DNA of 64,000 nucleotides, from contig NZ_FNJH01000001.1 in assembly GCF_900103225.1 (NCBI RefSeq), forward strand, positions 141,178 through 205,177, in the 5' to 3' direction. Position 1 is the first letter of the stretch. The number at the start of each line of letters is the position of its first letter. The position numbers and the translations under genes are program-made. The stretch comes from Pseudomonas congelans (GTDB taxonomy: Bacteria; Pseudomonadota; Gammaproteobacteria; Pseudomonadales; Pseudomonadaceae). A model generated the notes under the pieces. The model saw nothing but the letters and a program-made list of their open reading frames with translations. It was not told the origin of the DNA and made no database searches. This document shows, piece after piece, positions 20,501 through 36,707 of this stretch.

Positions 20501-22667
20501 CCCGCTGTTTCAGGTGATGTTCAATCACCAGAGCCAGGCCAGCGCCGACGTCCGCGCGCTGCCCGGTCTGCAGGTCGAGGCGTTGCTGCCGGACAGTTAC
20601 CCGGCGCAGTTCGACCTGACCCTGAACACTGCCGAACATGACGGTGGCCTGAGCGCTGGCCTGACCTATGCGACCGCGTTGTTCGACCCGCGCACTATCG
20701 AGCGCATGGCCGGGCACTGGCTGGCCTTGTTGCAGGCCATCTGCGCCAATGCCGCACAGCGCATTGCCGAAGTGCCGATGCTCGACATGGCTGAACGGCA
20801 GCAGATTGTCCACGACTGGAATGCCACAGCCGCAGACTTCCCCAACGAAGATTGTCTGCATAGCCTGATCGAAGCCCAGGTGCGCGCGACACCGGACGCT
20901 CCGGCGCTGATTTTCGCCGCCGAACAATTGAGCTACGCACAGCTCAACGCCCGCGCCAATCAGCTTGCGCATCGCCTGTGTGAGTCCGGCGTCGGCCCGG
21001 ACGTGCTGGTGGGGATCTGCGTCGAGCGCAGTCTGGAACTGGTGATCGCTCTGCTGGCGATCATCAAGGCCGGTGGCGCTTATGTGCCGCTGGACCCGGA
21101 TTATCCCGAGGATCGTCTGGCCTACATGATGCAGGACAGCGGTATCGGTTTGCTGTTGACCCAGACGGCGCTATTGCAACGCTTGCCGGTTGCGCGTCAG
21201 GTGCAGAGCCTGTGTCTGGATCAGGACGGCGACTGGCTTGAAGGTTACAGCACTGCCAATCCAGTCAACTTCAGCCATCCATTGAACCTGGCTTATGTGA
21301 TTTACACCTCGGGTTCGACCGGCAAGCCCAAGGGCGCGGGCAACAGCCATCGTGCGCTGGTCAACCGTCTGCACTGGATGCAGAAGGCCTACTGTCTGGA
21401 TGGCAGCGATACGGTTCTGCAAAAGACGCCATTCAGTTTCGACGTGTCGGTCTGGGAATTCTTCTGGCCGCTGATGACCGGCGCGCGCCTGGCCGTGGCG
21501 CTGCCGGGCGATCATCGCGACCCCGAGCGGCTGGTGCAGACCATTCGCGAGCATCAGGTCACGACCCTGCATTTCGTGCCGTCGATGCTGCAGGCGTTCA
21601 TGACTCATCCTCAGGTGGAAAGCTGTAACACTCTGCGTCGCGTCGTATGCAGCGGCGAAGCACTGCCTGCCGAGCTGGCCGCCCAGGTGCTCAAGCGTTT
21701 GCCGCAGGCCGGTCTGTACAACCTGTACGGTCCGACCGAAGCGGCCATCGACGTGACCCATTGGACGTGCACCACGGACGAAGTGCTCAGCGTGCCGATC
21801 GGGCGGCCGATCGACAACCTGAAAACCCATATTCTCGACGACGGTCTGCTGCCTGCCGCACAGGGCGTGGCGGCGGAGTTGTATCTGGGTGGCGTCGGTC
21901 TTGCGCGGGGTTATCACAACCGTGCGGCGCTGACGGCCGAGCGCTTCGTGCCGGACCCGTTCGACGAGCAGGGCGGCGGCAGGCTGTACCGCAGCGGCGA
22001 TCTGGCGCGTTATCGCGACGCAGGTGTCATCGACTATGCCGGGCGTATCGACCATCAGGTGAAGATTCGCGGCTTGCGCATCGAGCTGGGCGAAATCGAA
22101 GCCAGCCTCCTGGAACACGACAGCGTTCATGAGGCGGTGGTGATCGACGTTGACTGCCCGTCCGGCAAACAGCTGGCGGCGTATCTGGTGGTCGAGCACC
22201 ACGACGATCAGTTGCGTGATGCACTCAAGGCCTGTCTCAAGGCGTCGCTGCCGGATTATATGGTGCCCACGCACTTCATCATTCTGGACAGGATGCCGCT
22301 GAGCGCCAACGGCAAGCTCGACCGCAAGGCACTGCCCAAACCGGACGCCAGCCAGTTGCAGCGCCAGTACGTCGCTCCGTGTACCGAGCAGGAACAGCAG
22401 ATGGCGGCGATCTGGGCCGATGTGCTGAAGGTCGAGCGTGTCGGCCTGAGCGACGATTTCTTCGAACTGGGTGGCCACTCGCTGCTGGCGACGCAGCTGA
22501 TTTCCAGAATCCACACCGGCCTGGGAATCGACATTCCGCTGCGTCTGATCTTCGAGAAACCGCAATTGAGCGAATTTATTCAGGCCTTCGCCGACAGTGG
22601 CCTGTCGCTGACCGAGGACGGCTTGTCCGATATTGAAAAAATGATGAATGAAATGGCGGGTATCTGA
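11589..22667 (+). CDS. Pyoverdine side-chain NRPS, D-Asp / Thr / Ser modules (C-A-T-E-C-A-T-C-A-T)
   Basis: This is a three-module NRPS of 3692 residues. Module 1: C (HHIVSDGWS near 182), A with code D-L-T-K-I-G-H-V-G (Asp), T (DNFFELGGDSIL near 1080), E (HHLLVDGVSWR, GHGRED, RTVGWF; about 1140-1570). Module 2: C of the type that follows an E domain, A with code D-F-W-N-I-G-M-V-H (Thr), T near 2570. Module 3: C, A with code D-V-W-H-V-S-L-I-D (Ser), T near 3620. From memory, DC3000 splits these duties between a D-Asp/Thr enzyme and a Thr/Ser enzyme; here one protein does both and has a single Thr module. Residues about 808-856 of the Asp A domain hold a 49-codon stretch, 43 codons longer than the same place in the next NRPS, that contains a REPIN. 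The frame stays open. Confidence 0.9.
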   Translation: MTATTAARIAKRFVGLSLEQRQQFLTRLRQEGKDFSLLPVPVSRHDVSAIPLSFAQQRLLFLWQLDPSSDAYKMTTGLRLHGTLNESALRRAFDHLIERHEVLRTVFHTDGDQAQQVLLHDQAVALESIDLAGLTDGELRDAELALQVATVTGQPFDLRTGPLLRAHLFRLTEDEHVLVVSMHHIVSDGWSMDVMIQEFVHCYQAYCEGREPALPELPLQYADYAIWQRSWLEAGEGARQLEYWRNRLGNEQPLLDAAPDFPRPATQSYQGEHLRFDFGVDLSRRLNAFARTQGMTLFMLVLAGFSLFLSRKAGQRDIRIGVPNANRGRAETEGLIGFFINTQVLRCQVDERLSYLDLLAQIRDTSFGAQAHQDVPFEQLVDQLAPERSLGHNPLFQAKFNQNVVLKQKTTLRLAGLEVSEYAFDKQGAHFDLALDITDDGTLIHGDMAYASDLYRRTSVEGFIPELLALFETLLDAPQAPLFSLAALTVEPKRDAREPAPHMLQLWDRQVERQPHAQAARCLDRTLTTLQLEQAANQLAHQLVRMGISEGQPVAVLMERSLDWLTAVLAIFKAGGVYMPLDVKAPDARLQQMLVNAQARVLLCAEGDVRQTSLGVAGCQGLAWTPALWQDLPVSRPDSLPSGDSAAYVIHTSGSTGQAKGVLVSQSALAGYLRGLLEQLQLAPDASMALVSTIAADLGHTVLFGALCSGRTLHVLTEALGFDPDVFAAYMVEHQVGVLKIVPGHLAALLQAGRPADVLPQHALIVGGEACSPALVEQIRQLKPGCRVINHYGPSETTVGVLTHEVAMSSCGSELTREEADTGLRNRSAGPSLSRASSLPQVPCFPQSTAHSGGTLRSVPVGTPLPGASAYVLDDVLNPVGTQVAGELYIGGDSVALGYIGQPALTAERFVPDPFAQDGTRVYRSGDRMRRNHQGLLEFIGRADDQVKVRGYRVEPAEVARVLLGLASVAQVSVLALPIDDDQTRLQLVAYCVAAGGADLSVDSLREQLTARLPDYMVPAQIMLLDSLPLTANGKLDKRALPKPGVVKQRYTAPVGEIEEKLAAVWADVLKLEQVGSTDNFFELGGDSILSLQIIARAKRQGIKLSPKQLFEKQTIGQLASVAKLIQKKPAAVAEHISGSLPLLPIQARFFELDIPERQHWNQALMLKPLQTLEAIHLQSALTALVEQHDALRLGFTQQNGHWHATFGALNTRELLWTHELDSIERLPELATEAQRSLDLKDGPLLRAVLINLPQGEQRLLLVIHHLLVDGVSWRVLLEDLQQAYLALAQGEPVALAAKTTSLKRWAEQLQAYATGETLAAERDYWLQALQRADQPLPRDKPEGTMRNRDAAHASSWLSRDLTHKLLKVAPAAYRTQVNDLLLTALAQVLCEWSQQPSVLIQLEGHGREDLFDDTDLSRTVGWFSSLFPVRLTPQIAPGASLCGIKEQLRAVPHKGIGYGMLRYTGEASFAQQLAALPQARVTFNYLGQFDGSFNAREAALFVPSADSAGAALCEDGPLGNWLSLNGQVFDGQLQLDWSFSREVYHASTIDTLARRYEQALTTLIEHCTAGHQGVTPSDFPLAQLTQAQLDGLPIAAGQIDDIYPLSPMQQGMLFHSLFDEGAGNYINQLRVNIRGLDVPRFRNAWQAALDHHDVLRSCFVSQREQSLQVVQRQVEVPFVELDARRQPESWLDDWVQADRQQGFDLAQGPLLRLAVLRTADDVWHLVYTSHHILMDGWSSSRLLGEVLQRYSGQVPPKQAGRYRDYIQWLQAQEADASERFWSAELAELDEPTRLLQAFRSSAEGQGYGDYIQLIDSDGTRRLSDFAREQRVTLNTLLQSAWLLLLQRYTGQSSVTFGATVAGRPAELPGVEEQLGLFINTLPVIASPRAEQTVADWVQQVQAKNLALREHEHTPLYDIQRWARNSGEALFDNILVFENYPVSEALQRAPDGLAFSDLRNQEQAHYPLTLVVEANEVLSVRFSYDRQHFSAEGILQLAAHFDHLLQSLCASATTRLGELALPTAWTQSVQRYPSEHCAHQRIEAQAERNPQAIALSFGDEQLSYQQLNQRANQLAHKLREQGVGPDVRVGLAAERGLEMIVGMLAILKAGGAYVPLDPDYPQDRLSFLMHDSGIQLLLTQTSLLDKLPIPEQVQTLDLADALNGYSTENPLNQTAPDNLAYVIYTSGSTGKPKGTLLAHRNLMRLFAATDDWFKFSEKDVWTLFHSFAFDFSVWEIFGALLNGGRLVIVPREVTRSPEDFHALLVEQQVTVLNQTPSAFKQLMRVACDSPVPMSLQKIIFGGEALDVASLKPWFERFGDQTPQLINMYGITETTVHVTYRPITLADTQNPASPIGEAIPDLSWYVLDADFNPVAQGCSGELHIGHAGLARGYHNRAALTAERFVPDPFSNDGGRLYRTGDLARYRAGGMIDYAGRIDHQVKIRGFRIELGEIEARLQAYPAVREVSVLALDGQLAAYLVPTEADQDQQSLREMLKSELRAHLPDYMVPTHFIVLDSMPLTANGKLDRKALPAPDASQLQATYSAPQGELEQQLAAIWADVLKVERVGRSDNFFELGGHSLLATQVISRIRQQLDVELSLRDLFEARDLAAFALAAGAGHGNDAPRFIKADRTQPLGLSYAQQRQWFLWQLDPENTAYIIPAALRLRGSLDIAALEHSFSALIARHETLRTTFRQQGDQALQIVHPPRALTLSVESVPSGQSLEACVQQEMQRPFDLEQGPLLRVRLLNLNTDEHVLILTQHHIVSDGWSMPIMIDELVRLYKGYSQGREVSLTALNLQYADYALWQRTWMEAGEQARQLDYWKQQLGDQQPILELPADYPRPVVQSHAGARLAVQLEPALIDGLKQVARQQGVTLFMLLLASFQSLLHRHSGQSDIRVGVPIANRNRAETEGLIGFFVNTQVLRAEFDVHTTFNELLQQVKHTALQAQAHQELPFEQLVEALQPQRSLSHSPLFQVMFNHQSQASADVRALPGLQVEALLPDSYPAQFDLTLNTAEHDGGLSAGLTYATALFDPRTIERMAGHWLALLQAICANAAQRIAEVPMLDMAERQQIVHDWNATAADFPNEDCLHSLIEAQVRATPDAPALIFAAEQLSYAQLNARANQLAHRLCESGVGPDVLVGICVERSLELVIALLAIIKAGGAYVPLDPDYPEDRLAYMMQDSGIGLLLTQTALLQRLPVARQVQSLCLDQDGDWLEGYSTANPVNFSHPLNLAYVIYTSGSTGKPKGAGNSHRALVNRLHWMQKAYCLDGSDTVLQKTPFSFDVSVWEFFWPLMTGARLAVALPGDHRDPERLVQTIREHQVTTLHFVPSMLQAFMTHPQVESCNTLRRVVCSGEALPAELAAQVLKRLPQAGLYNLYGPTEAAIDVTHWTCTTDEVLSVPIGRPIDNLKTHILDDGLLPAAQGVAAELYLGGVGLARGYHNRAALTAERFVPDPFDEQGGGRLYRSGDLARYRDAGVIDYAGRIDHQVKIRGLRIELGEIEASLLEHDSVHEAVVIDVDCPSGKQLAAYLVVEHHDDQLRDALKACLKASLPDYMVPTHFIILDRMPLSANGKLDRKALPKPDASQLQRQYVAPCTEQEQQMAAIWADVLKVERVGLSDDFFELGGHSLLATQLISRIHTGLGIDIPLRLIFEKPQLSEFIQAFADSGLSLTEDGLSDIEKMMNEMAGI
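14017..14112. repeat. REPIN (paired inverted REP elements) inside the NRPS coding sequence
   Basis: Two inverted REP units face each other: CCTGTGGAAGCGAGCTTACT plus CGCGAAGAGG on the left, and TTCGCGAGCAAGCTCGCTCC plus CACAGG on the right, with about 40 bp between. The same pair occurs intergenically at 34211-34297 and 58855-58951. Here it lies in frame within the Asp adenylation domain, after core motif A5 (NHYGPSE) and before A6 (GELYIGG). It is translated as a Ser/Arg/Leu-rich loop absent from the paralogous domain of the third NRPS. Confidence 0.85.
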
Positions 22668-22668
22668 C

Positions 22669-31293
<8,625 letters not shown>

Positions 31294-31580
31294 CGCAGAG
31301 CGTCACGAACGGCATTCCCACGCGGAGTGTGAGGAGCGATAAGTGTCTGGGCTGGAGGGTGCGGGACGATAGGTGTCCTGGAGAACACCATCGTGCCCAT
31401 GCTCCAGCGTGGGTACGCCTTTCCGGACGCTCTGCGTCCTCTCTTGAGTGCGCGGCGCGGCAGCTGGTGTGACGCAGGGCGTCACGAACGGCATTCCCAC
31501 GCTGGAGCGTGAGGAACGATAGATGTCTGGGCTGGAACGTGACTTTCTGGACGCTCTTGAGTGCGAGGAGCGGACGCCGC
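31294..31580. repeat. Repeat cluster downstream of the NRPS operon
   Basis: Almost all of this convergent intergenic stretch is made of the GC hairpin family: GACGCAGAGCGTC, CATTCCCACGCGGAGTGTGAGG, CTCTGCGTCCTC and GACGCAGGGCGTC, in alternating orientation. No gene is seen. Its place between two converging transcription units (NRPS on plus, receptor on minus) would suit termination, but no strong U-tract is present. Confidence 0.65.
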
Positions 31581-33992
31581 TTAAAAATCACCGCGCAGGG
31601 TCAGGACGTAGTTGCGTGGGTCGCCGTAGTAGTTGCCGCGGTCGATGTCACCGGTGGCCTTGTAGTATTTGCGATCCAGCAGGTTGTTGCCATTGAGCGC
31701 CAACGACCAGTGTTCGTCGATTTTCCACGCGACCCGGGCATCCCAGATGGCCCGGCCAGCGTTATCGATGGGTTGGGTCGACTCGTGTTCCGAGTAGCCG
31801 CTCTGCGCCGAGACCCCGCCGCCGACAGTCAACCGACGCCAGGCGCCAGGCAGGGTGTAGCTGCTGGTCAGGCGCAGCATATGCCGGGGTGTTTCTGCTG
31901 AAATCGATTGCCCGTCACTGCCGCGGGTGATGTTGAACGTGTACCCGGCCAGGGTCTGCAATCCCGGTAACGGCTCGCCGCTGATTTCCAAGTCGAGGCC
32001 TTTGCTGCGCCGTACGTCGCCGTTCAGGTAGCAGGTCCCATAAGCATCGTTGCTCAGGCACTGGCCGGCGTTGGCATCATCCTCGACGGCAACGTCCCTC
32101 TGCTTCACATAAAACAGCGCCATTGACACATTCAGACGTTTGTCGAACAGCTCGCCCTTGATCCCGGTTTCATGGCTGGCGCCGATGGCCGGATCAAGCA
32201 GCGTGCCTGATGCGGTTCGATAGGCGCTTTGCGGCAGGAAAATATCCGTGTAACTGGCGTACCACGACCAGTCCCGGTTGAGGTCGTAGATAACCCCCGC
32301 AAACGGCGTGACCTGATTGTCTTCCTGGGCGCGACGGGTCATGCCTGCGGACGTGGTCTGATAGTCATAGCTGCTGACCCGGCCACCCATCACCAGGCTC
32401 AACGATTCAGTCAGGCTCAGGCGCAGGTTGCTGTACACGCCATAACGCTTGTCACTGTAGTCAGTGCTGTTCCAGGCCGGGCGCACAGGTTCGGCAATCG
32501 CGTCGTGGTCGGGGCTGAAGATAGACAGCGGCTGATTGGCGTTGACCGTGGCATAGCGCGACTCGCGTTTCTGCTCGGACCCGTTGCCGCCGACGGTCAA
32601 CTGGTGACTCAGGCCAAAGGCGTCGAACCGGCCGTCCAGGTGCGCGTCGATGCCATCGCTATGGATATCGTCCGAGCGGAACAGGGTTCTGACCAGTCGG
32701 GAACCGCTCTGTGTCGCTGGGTCAATAGCGCCCTGTGCGTAGGCGACCTTCTGATCGAAAGCACCATCGGAGTGGGTTGCCGACAGTGTGCCGCTCCAGT
32801 TCTCGTCAAAGCGGGTTTCCAGTTCGCTGAACACTTCGTCGGTGCGGGTCTGGTGGCGGTTCCAGTCCTGGGCCAGCGACGTGGAGCGCGGCAGGTCGAT
32901 GGCCTTGCCGTTGCTGTAGCGAGGCAGACCGAAGATCGAAAAGCCTTTGGTGTCCGCGTTCTGATGGCGCACGCCCAGTGTCAGGGTGGTGTCTTCGCTC
33001 AGGTCGGTTTCCAGGATGCCGTAGAGCAACGGCGCGGTTTTCTGCAGACCATCGATGAAATAGCCGCGGTCTTCATAGGACGTTACAAAACGCCCGCGGA
33101 TGCTGCCTGAATCGTTGAGTTTGCTGCTGCCATCCAGGTCGACCCGGTAGTTGTCCCAGCTGCCTGCGCGGGTGGTGATCGAGAACTGCGGCAGGGCGGT
33201 CGGCCGCTTGCGTACCAGATTGACCGCACCACCGGGATTGCCTGCGCCGATCAGCAAGCCGGCCGCGCCGCGCAGCACTTCGACGCGGTCGTAGATTTCC
33301 ATGTCCGGGGTCATCCAGCCGGTCACGCTGTAACCCTGGCCGGCCACGCCATCAATGATGTAACTCTCGTCCTCCAGCGCGAAGCCCCGCGAACTGAAGA
33401 CATGAGAGCCGAAATTGCGTTGGGAAAAGGTGATGCCGGGCGTCTGTGCCATCACCTCGTCGAGGCCGGTGAGGTTCTTGTCGTCCATCACCTGACGGGT
33501 CATGACGGTGACCGACTGCGGCGTGTCGCGCAACGATTGAGCGGTCTTGTTGAGGCTTACGCCGCTGGCCGCATACGAGCCGCTGCCCTCGGTGGTGATG
33601 CCGAACGAGTCACCCTTGATCGCCACCGGCCCGAGGCTCATGGTGTGCGCGTAGGTAGCCGCGCCAAGGGTCAGGGTGTTGTCTTCAAGGCTGTGCGCTA
33701 CGTCGGCTTTTTTCAGCAGGTCGGCGACTGCCTGTTCGGGCGTCAGCCTGCCATGCACCGGGCTGCTGAGCTTGCCGTTCAGGTCGTCGGGGTTGTAGAG
33801 GATTTGCAGATCGCACTGGCGGCCCAGTTCCTTCAGGGCAGTGCTCAGGGTCTGGGCCGGAATATCGAACTCGAATTCTTCCGCCAGCGCCTGTCCCTGG
33901 ACACTCAACGCCAGCACCAACCCCACACCGCCCAGACGCAGGCCGAGCGTTTTCACGCGGCCTGTGCGCAGACGGCTGGAGGATGTTTGCAT
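31581..33992 (-). CDS. fpvA: FpvA-type ferripyoverdine TonB-dependent receptor with STN signalling domain
   Basis: This outer-membrane receptor has 803 residues. After a signal peptide (cleavage near ALAEEF) comes an STN (secretin/TonB N-terminal) signalling domain at about 40-115 (IPAQTLSTALKELGRQCD). A plug follows at about 140-290 (RDTPQSVTVMTRQVMDD), then a 22-strand barrel ending in the typical YVLTLRGDF with terminal Phe. The STN domain implies transmembrane signalling to an anti-sigma factor (FpvR type) controlling PvdS/FpvI; no such gene is in the window. It takes ferripyoverdine up using TonB energy. It shares strong similarity with the neighbouring receptor at 34321-36552, pointing to an old duplication. 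Confidence 0.88.
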   Translation of the reverse strand: MQTSSSRLRTGRVKTLGLRLGGVGLVLALSVQGQALAEEFEFDIPAQTLSTALKELGRQCDLQILYNPDDLNGKLSSPVHGRLTPEQAVADLLKKADVAHSLEDNTLTLGAATYAHTMSLGPVAIKGDSFGITTEGSGSYAASGVSLNKTAQSLRDTPQSVTVMTRQVMDDKNLTGLDEVMAQTPGITFSQRNFGSHVFSSRGFALEDESYIIDGVAGQGYSVTGWMTPDMEIYDRVEVLRGAAGLLIGAGNPGGAVNLVRKRPTALPQFSITTRAGSWDNYRVDLDGSSKLNDSGSIRGRFVTSYEDRGYFIDGLQKTAPLLYGILETDLSEDTTLTLGVRHQNADTKGFSIFGLPRYSNGKAIDLPRSTSLAQDWNRHQTRTDEVFSELETRFDENWSGTLSATHSDGAFDQKVAYAQGAIDPATQSGSRLVRTLFRSDDIHSDGIDAHLDGRFDAFGLSHQLTVGGNGSEQKRESRYATVNANQPLSIFSPDHDAIAEPVRPAWNSTDYSDKRYGVYSNLRLSLTESLSLVMGGRVSSYDYQTTSAGMTRRAQEDNQVTPFAGVIYDLNRDWSWYASYTDIFLPQSAYRTASGTLLDPAIGASHETGIKGELFDKRLNVSMALFYVKQRDVAVEDDANAGQCLSNDAYGTCYLNGDVRRSKGLDLEISGEPLPGLQTLAGYTFNITRGSDGQSISAETPRHMLRLTSSYTLPGAWRRLTVGGGVSAQSGYSEHESTQPIDNAGRAIWDARVAWKIDEHWSLALNGNNLLDRKYYKATGDIDRGNYYGDPRNYVLTLRGDF

Positions 33993-34024
33993 GGGAGGGA
34001 TGGCTCGTTGAGATCAATGGTGAA

Positions 34025-34042
34025 GGATAATGCATTTGCGCC
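34025..34042 (-). promoter_or_regulatory. Possible Fur-like site upstream of fpvA
   Basis: The plus-strand sequence GATAATGCATTTGC begins with a good Fur half-site (GATAAT) and lies about 33 nt upstream of the fpvA start. The other half is degenerate. No PvdS box was found in front of this gene, so direct Fur control is plausible but unproven. Confidence 0.3.
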
Positions 34043-34082
34043 AGCCTGGTCGCGTGCAGAGCGGTGTATCACGAACCGAAAC

Positions 34083-34190
34083 CGCTCCGACACGAGGAGT
34101 ATGGACACGATTGTGTCTCTCCGGATACCTATCGTTGCGCACGCTCCAGTGTGGGAATGCCGTTCTTGACGCTCTGCGTCACACTCGATG
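34083..34190. repeat. GC hairpin repeat between the two receptors
   Basis: This is a copy of the dispersed family (CACGCTCCAGTGTGGGAATG, GACGCTCTGCGTC) in the gap of about 330 bp between the receptors. Together with the adjacent REPIN it fills most of that gap. No gene is seen. Confidence 0.55.
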
Positions 34191-34210
34191 CCGCGCCACG
34201 CGATCAGCGC

Positions 34211-34297
34211 TTCGCCTGCTCGCGAAGAGGCCTGTCCAGTCCCTGAAATCAGGGCATTTGAACCATTGCCTTCGCGAGCAAGCTCGCTCCCACAGGG
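34211..34297. repeat. REPIN element between the two receptor genes
   Basis: Inverted REP units are spaced by about 40 bp: a degenerate left arm (TTCGCCTGCTCGCGAAGAGG) and a right arm (TTCGCGAGCAAGCTCGCTCC plus CACAGG). It lies just after the stop of the second receptor, where it could stabilise the transcript's 3' end or separate the two genes' expression. Confidence 0.8.
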
Positions 34298-34320
34298 ATC
34301 TCCATAACGCTGAGCTTAGA

Positions 34321-36552
34321 TCAGAAATCCCCCCGCAAGGTCAGGACGTAGCTGCGCGGTTCGCCGTAGACGTTGGAGCGGTCGGTGGCGATCGAGGTGG
34401 TGTAGTACTTGCGGTCGAACAGGTTTTCGGCGTTGAGTGACACCTTCCAGTTCTCATCCAGCTTCCACGACGCTCGGGCATCCCAGATGGCCCGACCGGC
34501 GACACCCAGCTCTTTGTTGGACGGCACTTCGTAACCCGAATCCGCCGACACACCAGCGCCCAGGGTCAGGCGGTTCCAGGCACCCGGCAGGTTGTAGCTG
34601 GTGTTGAGGCGCAGCATGTGTTTCGGCGTTTCGTAAGCCACATCCGAATCGCCGTTGTTGCGCAGCATGTTGTAGGTGTAGCCGCCGAACACTTGCAGCC
34701 CCGGCAGCACTTCACCGCTGGCCTCGACGTCGACGCCCTTGCTGCGGCTGATGCCGTCCTGCAGGTAGCAGGAGCCGTCGGAGCTGGTAGGGCACAGTTC
34801 AGTGGTGTTCACATCAACGGCAGCCACATCTTTCTGCTTGATATAGAACAGCGCCATCGACAGGTTCATGCGCTTGTCGAACAGCTCGCCCTTGAAGCCG
34901 GTTTCGTAGTTGGAGCCGATGGCCGGGTCCAGCGGTGAGCCGCCAGCAGTGACGTAGTTGGCCTGTGGCGTGAAGATGTCGGCATAGCTGGCGTACCACG
35001 ACCAGCTGTCGTTGATGTCATAGATAACACCCGCGAAGGGCGTGAATTCCTGAGTCTGTTTGGACTCGTAGTCATTGGCCAAGCCGGTTTTGACGTCGTA
35101 CTTGTAGTCGTACCAGCTCAGGCGCGTGCCCAGCACCACGCTCAACGGTTCGCTCAGATGAATGCGCGTGTTGGCGTACAGGCCCGCGCGTTCTTCGGTC
35201 GTGTCGATGTCGGTTTGCCAGGCCGGACGGGCTGGTTTGGCGAACGCATTCTGGTCGACATCGAAGATATTGATCGGCGTCCGTCTGGTCACCGTAGCCT
35301 GATGCGTGTTGGCCTCCTGCTTCGACCAGTCGGCACCCAGGGTCACCTGATGTTCAAGGCCGAACGCGTTGAAGTTGCCCTCCAGCTGGCTGTTCAGACC
35401 GACGCTGTCGACCTCATCCTTGCGAAACAGCGTGCCCTGAAAGTTGGAGCCCGCCAGTGTCGTGGGGTTTACCGTACCTCGTGCATAGGCAATATTCTGA
35501 TCGAACCCGCCCTGCGAATACGTCAACGAGGTCTTGTTGACCCAGTCCTCATTGAAGCGATGCGCGACTTCGGTGAACACCTCGGTCATGTCGCTTTCAT
35601 GGCGGTTCCACTTCTGCGCCAGGTTGGTCGAGCGCGACAGGCCCAGCGACTGGCCGTTGCTGTAGCGCGGCAGGCCATAAATCGAGTAGCCGTTGATGAC
35701 CTGCTCCTGACGACGCAGGCTCATGGTCAGGGTGGTGTCATCGCTCAGGTCGGCTTCGACGATGCCGTACAGCAGCGGCGTGCGGCTGTCGCGACCGTCC
35801 AGGTAGGAGCCGCTGTCATCGTAGGCCGCGACCATACGCCCGCGCAGGGTGCCGGAATCGTTGAGCTTGCCGCTGCCATCCAGGTCGACGCGGTACTGGT
35901 CCCAGGAACCGGCGCGGGTGGTGATCGAGAATTTGTTCTCGGCGGTCGGACGTTTGCGCACCAGGTTGACCGCACCGCCGGGCTGACCGGCACCGACCAG
36001 CAGGCCGGACGCTCCACGCAGTACTTCCACGCGGTCGTAGATGGCCATGTCCGGCTGCATCCAGCCGGTGATCTGATAGCCCTGGCCGCCAATGCCGTCG
36101 ACCAGGAAGCTTTCCGCCAGCAATGAGAAACCGCGCGAGGTGTACACGTGGCCGCCGAAGTTGCGGTACTGGAAGGTGATGCCCGGGGTGTCTTCCAGCA
36201 CGTCGCTGAGGCTGGTGAGGTTGTTGTCATCCATGACCTGCCGGGTCACCACGCTCACCGATTGCGGCGTTTCGCGCAGCGATTGCGGCGCACCCTTGCC
36301 AATGCTCACCGCGCCGGTGGTGTAGGAACCGGTGCCGTCGGTGCTGGTGCCCAGGTAATGCGAGTCGATCGAGGTCGGGGCCAGGTTGACCGTGCCCGTC
36401 GTGTTCGAATCGTCCGCGGCGGCTTCCTGTGCCTGGCCTGCCACCGGCATGCACAGCGCAAGACCCATGGCCGCCATGGATGGCCGGGAGCGGAACATCT
36501 GACTGAGCATCAACGCTTTGCTGAGCGGGGTGAGACGTGACGGGTTGTGCAT
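34321..36552 (-). CDS. Second TonB-dependent ferripyoverdine/siderophore receptor, no STN domain
   Basis: The protein has about 743 residues from the ATG at 36552 (MHNPSRLTPL), chosen because GGAAAGAG lies just upstream and a normal signal peptide follows (VAGQAQEA). It goes straight into a plug domain (RETPQSVSVVTRQVMDDNN) and barrel, ending YVLTLRGDF. It lacks the signalling domain of its neighbour, so it should transport but not signal. Sequence identity with the neighbouring receptor is obvious along plug and barrel. It is preceded by the best PvdS box among the receptor genes. Equivalent tandem fpvA-like genes occur in other P. syringae pyoverdine loci. Confidence 0.87.
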   Translation of the reverse strand: MHNPSRLTPLSKALMLSQMFRSRPSMAAMGLALCMPVAGQAQEAAADDSNTTGTVNLAPTSIDSHYLGTSTDGTGSYTTGAVSIGKGAPQSLRETPQSVSVVTRQVMDDNNLTSLSDVLEDTPGITFQYRNFGGHVYTSRGFSLLAESFLVDGIGGQGYQITGWMQPDMAIYDRVEVLRGASGLLVGAGQPGGAVNLVRKRPTAENKFSITTRAGSWDQYRVDLDGSGKLNDSGTLRGRMVAAYDDSGSYLDGRDSRTPLLYGIVEADLSDDTTLTMSLRRQEQVINGYSIYGLPRYSNGQSLGLSRSTNLAQKWNRHESDMTEVFTEVAHRFNEDWVNKTSLTYSQGGFDQNIAYARGTVNPTTLAGSNFQGTLFRKDEVDSVGLNSQLEGNFNAFGLEHQVTLGADWSKQEANTHQATVTRRTPINIFDVDQNAFAKPARPAWQTDIDTTEERAGLYANTRIHLSEPLSVVLGTRLSWYDYKYDVKTGLANDYESKQTQEFTPFAGVIYDINDSWSWYASYADIFTPQANYVTAGGSPLDPAIGSNYETGFKGELFDKRMNLSMALFYIKQKDVAAVDVNTTELCPTSSDGSCYLQDGISRSKGVDVEASGEVLPGLQVFGGYTYNMLRNNGDSDVAYETPKHMLRLNTSYNLPGAWNRLTLGAGVSADSGYEVPSNKELGVAGRAIWDARASWKLDENWKVSLNAENLFDRKYYTTSIATDRSNVYGEPRSYVLTLRGDF

Positions 36553-36707
36553 GAATTGGCTCTTTCCAGTGAGTATCGGCAAGGAAATTGGGTGCGTCGT
36601 TCAGGTCTGCGCAGTCGGGTCCAGCCGTCGACCGGGCACGCGTGAGCAACTTTTTTATGAGGCGTTGCGCGAGAGATGGCCGGGCGCGCAATTCGCTGTT
36701 AATGAGA

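Noticed and set aside
34321..36552. The second receptor as a truncated copy of fpvA that lost its STN domain by damage
   Set aside because: It has its own signal peptide, ribosome site and PvdS promoter, and a complete plug and barrel, so it is a normal STN-less receptor.
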